A DNA stretch of 10,876 bases from Beroe ovata (lineage: Eukaryota; Ctenophora; Nuda; Beroida; Beroidae): contig CAMPET010000052.1 of NCBI GenBank assembly GCA_946803715.1, positions 304,681 through 315,556 of the forward strand. The letters run 5' to 3'. The first letter of the stretch is position 1. The number at the start of each line of letters is the position of its first letter. Shown here piece after piece: positions 8,144 to 10,876 of the stretch. The notes below the pieces were generated by a model. It saw only the letters and a list, made by a program, of their open reading frames with translations, ran no database searches and was not told the DNA's origin. A program made the position numbers and the translations under genes.

Positions 8144-10220
8144 CATATACCTAGTGACTAGTCGTGTGTCAGTAACCATGGTGACCCAGTTAATGTTTAT
8201 TAGTGTTATTAGTGCACATGTGCAGGTTGCACAGGTGCATTGCACACGAATACACACACACACAGACATTCATACTTACATACACACGTGCGTCCTTAAT
8301 TCATGTATGATACCTAACTATGAAGCTACATTGAAACTATGTCTGGACTTACATTTGGACATGAAAATTCTCAGTGGGAACCTGAGACGTATCTCACGTT
8401 GTATTGAAAATATGCCAATATTCTGGTGTCTTGCGGTATACCAGGAACATTCATCTTCAAATTAACTGATGCTTATTACAATGGAGAAATTCAAGTGTTC
8501 TTGAAAAAAAATGAGCTTGCTAAGATGTGTCATGCCGTCATGGTAATAGAAAATATTTCCTTGCGTTTAAACTCTCCTCGCACGATAACTAGAATATAAG
8601 GTGATATCCAGTCCTTTCTATTCTTGCATTTTCAGTGAAAGCACTATACGTAGTATGACGTTCAATTCTTGCTCAACTGCCTCATTTTACTTTATATGGA
8701 ATATTGAATTCACGTAATTCTCATGAAAATTGATAAAGAATAAAGGATATCGAATAAGCCCCCCCCCTCATACTTCCCTTTTTGTACCAAAGACTCAGGT
8801 GGCAGCCTGATGATAATGTTATAGTCTCATGATCAAAATGAGTAGAATTATATTCATAAATTCATTAATATATACTCACGACTACATTCATTTTTCTGTG
8901 ACCTGAAAAGTCCTAAATAATAATTCATTAGTTGAATTTCATACGTTAAACTTCTGAGAAGATCCTTCACCTACACGAAAGTGTGATTGTACCCAAACAC
9001 TTTTATAGAAGATAGGAAGGGGGAAGAGAGTCATATGATGGTGCTTCACATGTGGGCCGTGGGGGGGTCATCGCATCCAAACATTTTGATGTATTCAATT
9101 TTCATAGCTTGATTCGTATATTATATATGTTGCTACTTGTCAAAAGAGGGGGTGTTTGGAGTCTCTCTCCATCTCACGGGTATATGATTCGTGACAAAGG
9201 ATATTTGTGTGAATATAAATGAGATCAATATATGAGAATATATGTAATTAATATGCTCTGATGAGGTGGATTATATATCAAACTGTCACTGTCACGTGTT
9301 TTTGTGCGAACAATTTCTATCTCTCCGCCTGGATATTACGATCAAATTTGTCCATGTCATCTTTAAAACACCAGAGAGAGAAATGATTGTAACGGAAGTC
9401 TTTCAAGGAGAATAATATATAGCCCTGAAATATTGAGTTAATAAGATTGACGGTCTCTGCAAAATTGGTTTTTTGTCCAATAAATGTACCTCTGATATAT
9501 TGTGATATACCCGTGGTACAATTGGACAGGAAAAAAATTTGCAGTTCCCGCCATATGTAAAATTAAATGAAAAGAGCTAAAGTGAGTGGACAGAAACTTA
9601 ATGGACTTTCTTCAGGAAGACAAAGAAATTGGAACAAGCTCTGAAAGAGGCCCAAAACGAGCTTCTCGGACTGAAAGACACACTCGAAACTACATCCAGA
9701 AGTAAGCAACAGATATTGATCCGTTAAATGAATGATGGATGATCAAAACTCAATACTTAGTTAAACAGCCTTCTTACTCTTCGTACCTATTCTATCTATC
9801 TTATTCAAATTACTTATCAAAAGTTGGTCTAATTAAAAAGAAAATTTTTCAATCGCCCTTGCCGTTGATTTATCTCAGACGTCATGTATTTCAGATTTAA
9901 CAGAAGCTAATGCCAAGGCTGATGGCCTCAGAATCACCCTGGAAATGAAATCAGCAGAAGTTGAAAAGTAAGTCATCCACAATTTGATAGCTGGTTGGTG
10001 GGGGCAATTTATTACAAAAAATTTCTTTGATATTATTGAATTCATATCATGATCAAGTAAGATTTTGTCTTATTTCATTATATTGCACCGCTCCTAATGC
10101 TGCGAATTTAGGAACGAGATTCGAGAACCACTGCTTTTTTCGTCCAACAAAAATCAGCCTGAATACTGGAGAGAAATCGTCAAAATCCAAGGAAATTGCA
10201 CACTTTTGTGTCGCCGATGA
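3731..10220 (+). CDS. Seven-exon gene for a coiled-coil protein of unknown family (spliced model)
   Basis: Proposed coding exons are 3731-3847, 4000-4111, 4217-4329, 6040-6227, 9616-9701, 9895-9967 and 10112-10220. Introns are 152, 105, 1710, 3388, 193 and 144 bases, all GT-AG. Junction phases agree throughout (0, 1, 0, 2, 1, 2), and the sum is 798 coding bases, or 265 residues plus stop. The product has a lysine/arginine-rich stretch (about 47-59), an acidic stretch (about 119-133), a helical region (about 138-176), and a coiled-coil-like region with leucines at 3-4 spacing (about 178-230). No signal peptide or membrane segment is visible, so a cytosolic structural or adaptor protein is likely. 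I do not recognise the family. Internal exons may have been missed in the two long introns, and the first and last exons are the weakest. An alternative is a separate gene beginning with the ATG at 6007. Confidence 0.5.
4000..4111 (+). CDS. Coiled-coil gene, basic exon
   Basis: The exon is preceded by CTAACTACAG, a branch-like CTAAC close to an AG acceptor, and followed by the donor G|GTATGC. It carries 37 codons plus one base and ends in phase 1. The product starts ILAGHADKKRMRRQ and continues through a K/R/E/Q-rich helical stretch ending SLALSKYDL. This charged, amphipathic composition is typical of coding sequence and unlike the surrounding introns. The other two frames contain stops. It begins in phase 0, matching the proposed upstream donor. 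Confidence 0.6.
4217..4329 (+). CDS. Coiled-coil gene, third exon
   Basis: The acceptor TTCTAACACACAATTTCAAG includes a CTAAC branch-like motif about 15 bases before the AG. The first two bases CG complete the alanine codon begun by the previous exon. Then come 37 codons starting MSTLGDGQDFKLDRQ, running through an aromatic and hydrophobic stretch (DFDVFIIGF) to a lysine-rich end. The donor AAA|GTTAGT gives phase 0. An in-frame ATG occurs at 4219, so translation could in principle begin here if the upstream exons are wrong. Confidence 0.6.
4410..4492. repeat. Imperfect TG microsatellite
   Basis: This is a run of GT dinucleotides interrupted by ATGAC, GCAT and CTGCGTTTTC phrases. GTGTGTCTGCGT occurs twice near its 3' end, showing local slippage duplication. 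Short open frames through it are a product of the repeat and not genes. Confidence 0.85.
5122..5196. repeat. 29-bp palindrome followed by 17-18-bp tandem repeats
   Basis: Bases 5122-5150 form a perfect inverted repeat: 14-base arms (CTATTGGATTGAAA and its complement) around a single central A. The right arm runs into three head-to-tail units of the form CCAATAGGGTATGATTAT at 5144-5161, 5162-5178 (one base shorter) and 5179-5196. The CCAATAG end of the palindrome is also the start of the first unit. CCAAT and ATTGG boxes therefore appear repeatedly in both orientations. Function unknown. Confidence 0.75.
6040..6227 (+). CDS. Coiled-coil gene, fourth exon (acidic then helical)
   Basis: The acceptor is strong: a CTAAT branch-like motif near 6004, then an eight-base C tract and GCAG. 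The exon carries 62 codons plus two bases and stops at AA|GTAAGT, a consensus donor, in phase 2. The product begins FFLLYEEDDQDSSPL, an acidic linker, then an amphipathic helical stretch including SIERLASIHNALMDSY, ending in a lysine-rich tail. The reading frame also stays open upstream to an ATG at 6007, preceded by an in-frame TAA at 5989, so this could instead be the first coding exon (6007-6227, 11 residues longer at its start). Phase-0 agreement with the third exon and the classic acceptor favour the internal-exon reading. Confidence 0.68.
6228..6340. repeat. Donor-like repeat array next to exon four
   Basis: Starting at the splice donor itself, the sequence repeats GTAAGT three times (6228, 6242 and 6272) with a GTAGGTAGG at about 6258. 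It then passes into exactly three copies of the 15-bp unit GTTGGAAAAAAGGAA (6291-6305, 6306-6320 and 6321-6335), plus a five-base partial copy. The whole stretch is purine-rich on this strand and looks like successive slippage duplications of the donor region. Confidence 0.75.
6643..6652. promoter_or_regulatory. GTCACGTGAC palindromic E-box
   Basis: This 10-base perfect palindrome is identical to the one at 388-397 inside the foldback element. CACGTG is the core bound by bHLH-zip factors such as MYC/MAX, USF and MITF/TFE families. It is inside a long intron, so whether it is bound is unknown. Confidence 0.35.
8094..8142. repeat. CA microsatellite
   Basis: This is a 49-base AC/CA run with one substitution (G at 8111). 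It creates artificial long open frames on both strands, which should not be annotated as genes. Confidence 0.95.
8251..8287. repeat. Short degenerate CA repeat
   Basis: A perfect run at 8251-8264 is followed by related ACA-rich sequence broken by GACATT and CTTACAT. It lies about 110 bases after the larger CA repeat, suggesting a common origin. Confidence 0.8.
9616..9701 (+). CDS. Coiled-coil gene, fifth exon
   Basis: The acceptor TTTCTTCAG starts the exon. Its first G completes a lysine codon begun by the fourth exon. Then 28 codons encode KTKKLEQALKEAQNE followed by LLGLKDTLETTSR, with leucine/alanine at alternating 3-4 spacing, which is a coiled-coil signature. The donor AGAA|GTAAGC leaves one base (phase 1). 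A second frame is open until a TAA that overlaps the donor, but only the phase-matched frame gives a heptad pattern. Confidence 0.75.
9895..9967 (+). CDS. Coiled-coil gene, sixth exon
   Basis: The acceptor GTATTTCAG precedes AT, which completes the asparagine codon begun by the fifth exon. The following 23 codons encode LTEANAKADGLRITLE then MKSAEVE, continuing the heptad-like pattern without a break. The donor AA|GTAAGT is consensus and leaves phase 2. An alternative AG ten bases earlier (TTTATCTCAG) would give an in-frame stop, so this acceptor is preferred. Confidence 0.75.
10112..10220 (+). CDS. Coiled-coil gene, candidate last exon
   Basis: A T-rich tract with a CTAAT branch-like motif and the acceptor GCGAATTTAG precede it. 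The first G completes the lysine codon from exon six. In that phase 35 codons follow to a TGA (10218-10220). The product begins NEIREPLLFSSNKNQ, contains PEYWREIVKIQ and ends CTLLCRR, so it leaves the coiled-coil pattern. Another frame stays open to 10251 but does not match the phase. The exon could be wrong and the gene could continue beyond the window. Confidence 0.35.
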
Positions 10221-10309
10221 AGTTAACAAGGTCGCTGGCGTCGTTAATTAAATAATTAATTAGCTATAGAAGGTGGATCACCAGTTCTATCCCCTGTGAA
10301 ATGTCACAA

Positions 10310-10396
10310 TCATACACGAGCTTCAGTAGCACAGAAATCCGAAACAATTTGGCAGCCAGGGTTAGCTTCGCAATTGTAGAAAAAGCCGGGTTCACA
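10310..10396 (-). CDS. Possible cysteine-rich last exon of a minus-strand gene
   Basis: Reading the minus strand, a GAGGTTTGCAG acceptor (AG complement at 10397-10398) is followed by 28 codons and a TGA. The product starts CEPGFFYNCEANPGC, with four cysteines spaced C-x7-C-x5-C-x6-C and glycine/proline/aromatic residues between them. This is reminiscent of small extracellular disulfide-rich modules, but I cannot name the module. A TAG lies 12 bases upstream in the same frame, so it requires splicing. A minus-strand AATAAA (TTTATT at 10008-10013) lies about 300 bases downstream. Other exons would lie outside the window. Its small size makes this tentative. Confidence 0.3.
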   Translation of the reverse strand, partial: CEPGFFYNCEANPGCQIVSDFCATEARV

Positions 10397-10510
10397 CTGC
10401 AAACCTCGCTAATGTAGACTTCTCCATGTGTCCATGCAAGCGTGCGTCGACCGTGATGCTTTGTTTTGATCTACATAATTCACGTTGCTAATTGAGATTT
10501 TACATTGTGC

Positions 10511-10556
10511 AACACGTGTTTTCTTCGATAAACGGCACACGTGACAGATACACGTG
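10511..10556. promoter_or_regulatory. Cluster of three CACGTG E-boxes
   Basis: CACGTG occurs at 10513-10518, 10538-10543 and 10551-10556, three times in 44 bases. The first is inside a perfect 10-base palindrome, AACACGTGTT (10511-10520), and the others have the flanks ACACGTGA and ACACGTGT. Spacing of 25 and 13 bases is tight enough for cooperative bHLH-zip binding. If the minus-strand cysteine-rich exon is real, this lies inside its last intron; otherwise it is downstream of the coiled-coil gene. Confidence 0.4.
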
Positions 10557-10629
10557 TGTAGGCGAGAAATTGATATACAACGTTATGTAATATTTCATTG
10601 TGTTTCACAACACGTACCCGAACCACAGG

Positions 10630-10635
10630 AATAAA
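10630..10635 (+). terminator. Possible polyadenylation signal (AATAAA)
   Basis: This is a canonical hexamer followed by a T/G-rich stretch (GTTTTATTGTG), about 410 bases after the candidate stop at 10218-10220. It is the first AATAAA on this strand after that stop and so the best candidate for the 3' end of the coiled-coil gene, provided the last exon is correct. Confidence 0.35.
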
Positions 10636-10856
10636 GTTTTATTGTGCTCCCTGACACCAACTCAGTGTACTGATCTCGAATAGAAATCACTTAGAATTTA
10701 AACTGGTCAATTCCGACTTAACACTGTGTTGTGTAAAACTCAAGTCTATTGTTGTCGTTTAAAATTAAGCGTGTTGTGGAGACTCTGAGTTGTGGACATG
10801 CAATAATTATGCTGGTCTCTCACATATGTGTAGTACATGCTAAGAGAGTTTTTGCA

Positions 10857-10876
10857 AACACACACACACACACACA
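10857..10876. repeat. CA microsatellite, cut by window end
   Basis: An uninterrupted AC/CA run occupies the final 20 bases. Its true length is not visible. Confidence 0.85.

Larger units (their letters stand above)
6228..9615. other. 3.4-kb intron of the coiled-coil gene
   Basis: No exon could be supported within this AT-rich stretch. It holds the donor-like repeat array at its 5' end, a GTCACGTGAC palindrome (6643-6652), two CA microsatellites (8094-8142 and 8251-8264), a nine-base C run (about 8759-8767) and a seven-base G run (about 9060-9067). A 26-codon frame at 7441-7521 is noted separately. Undetected short exons or an unrelated nested gene remain possible. Confidence 0.5.
10397..10876. 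other. 3' flank with E-boxes, possible poly(A) signal and CA repeat
   Basis: No coding sequence was recognised. The stretch contains a CACGTG cluster, an AATAAA, and an AC run that starts about 10857 and continues past the window edge. Confidence 0.5.

Noticed and set aside
8058-8465. A 135-codon frame (plus) and a 64-codon frame (minus)
   Set aside because: Both are driven by the CA microsatellite, which reads as repeated His-Thr or Val-Cys. The remainder shows no coding signature.

Overview
The window reads as nuclear DNA of an invertebrate animal. The evidence is one intronless seven-transmembrane receptor gene, short coding exons joined by GT-AG introns of compatible phase, CA/TG microsatellites, MITE-like inverted repeats, and no bacterial operon structure or ribosome binding sites. 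An early-branching lineage such as a sponge would fit the divergent rhodopsin-like receptor and the many CACGTG motifs, but this is a guess. All exon boundaries come from reading splice signals and frames by eye.

Layout. Bases 1-1250 are GC- and CpG-richer than the rest and hold repeats only: a 22-bp C-rich tandem repeat (96-160), two 43-bp inverted arms enclosing 233-655, and a diverged duplicated module (742-945 and 1083-1190). Bases 1250-2235 are AT-rich spacer. Bases 2236-3273 encode a divergent class A-like GPCR of 345 residues on the plus strand; this is the firmest gene in the window.

Bases 3731-10220 carry what I read as one plus-strand gene of seven short coding exons. All six junctions agree in phase (0, 1, 0, 2, 1, 2), giving a predicted 265-residue protein with a basic N-terminal third, an acidic middle and a coiled-coil-prone C-terminal part. 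I do not recognise the family. The four middle-to-late exons (4000-4111, 4217-4329, 6040-6227 and the pair 9616-9701/9895-9967) are better supported than the first and last. The two large introns (1.7 and 3.4 kb) contain a 29-bp palindrome followed by 17-18-bp tandem repeats, an array of repeated splice-donor-like sequence directly after an exon, and microsatellites.

Bases 10310-10396 may hold a cysteine-rich last exon of a minus-strand gene, lying antisense within the presumed 3' UTR of the coiled-coil gene. A cluster of three CACGTG E-boxes and an AATAAA signal follow, and the window ends inside a CA repeat.

The receptor and the coiled-coil gene are simply neighbours; nothing in the sequence shows that they work together. 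I found no CRISPR array, tRNA, rRNA or intact transposase.
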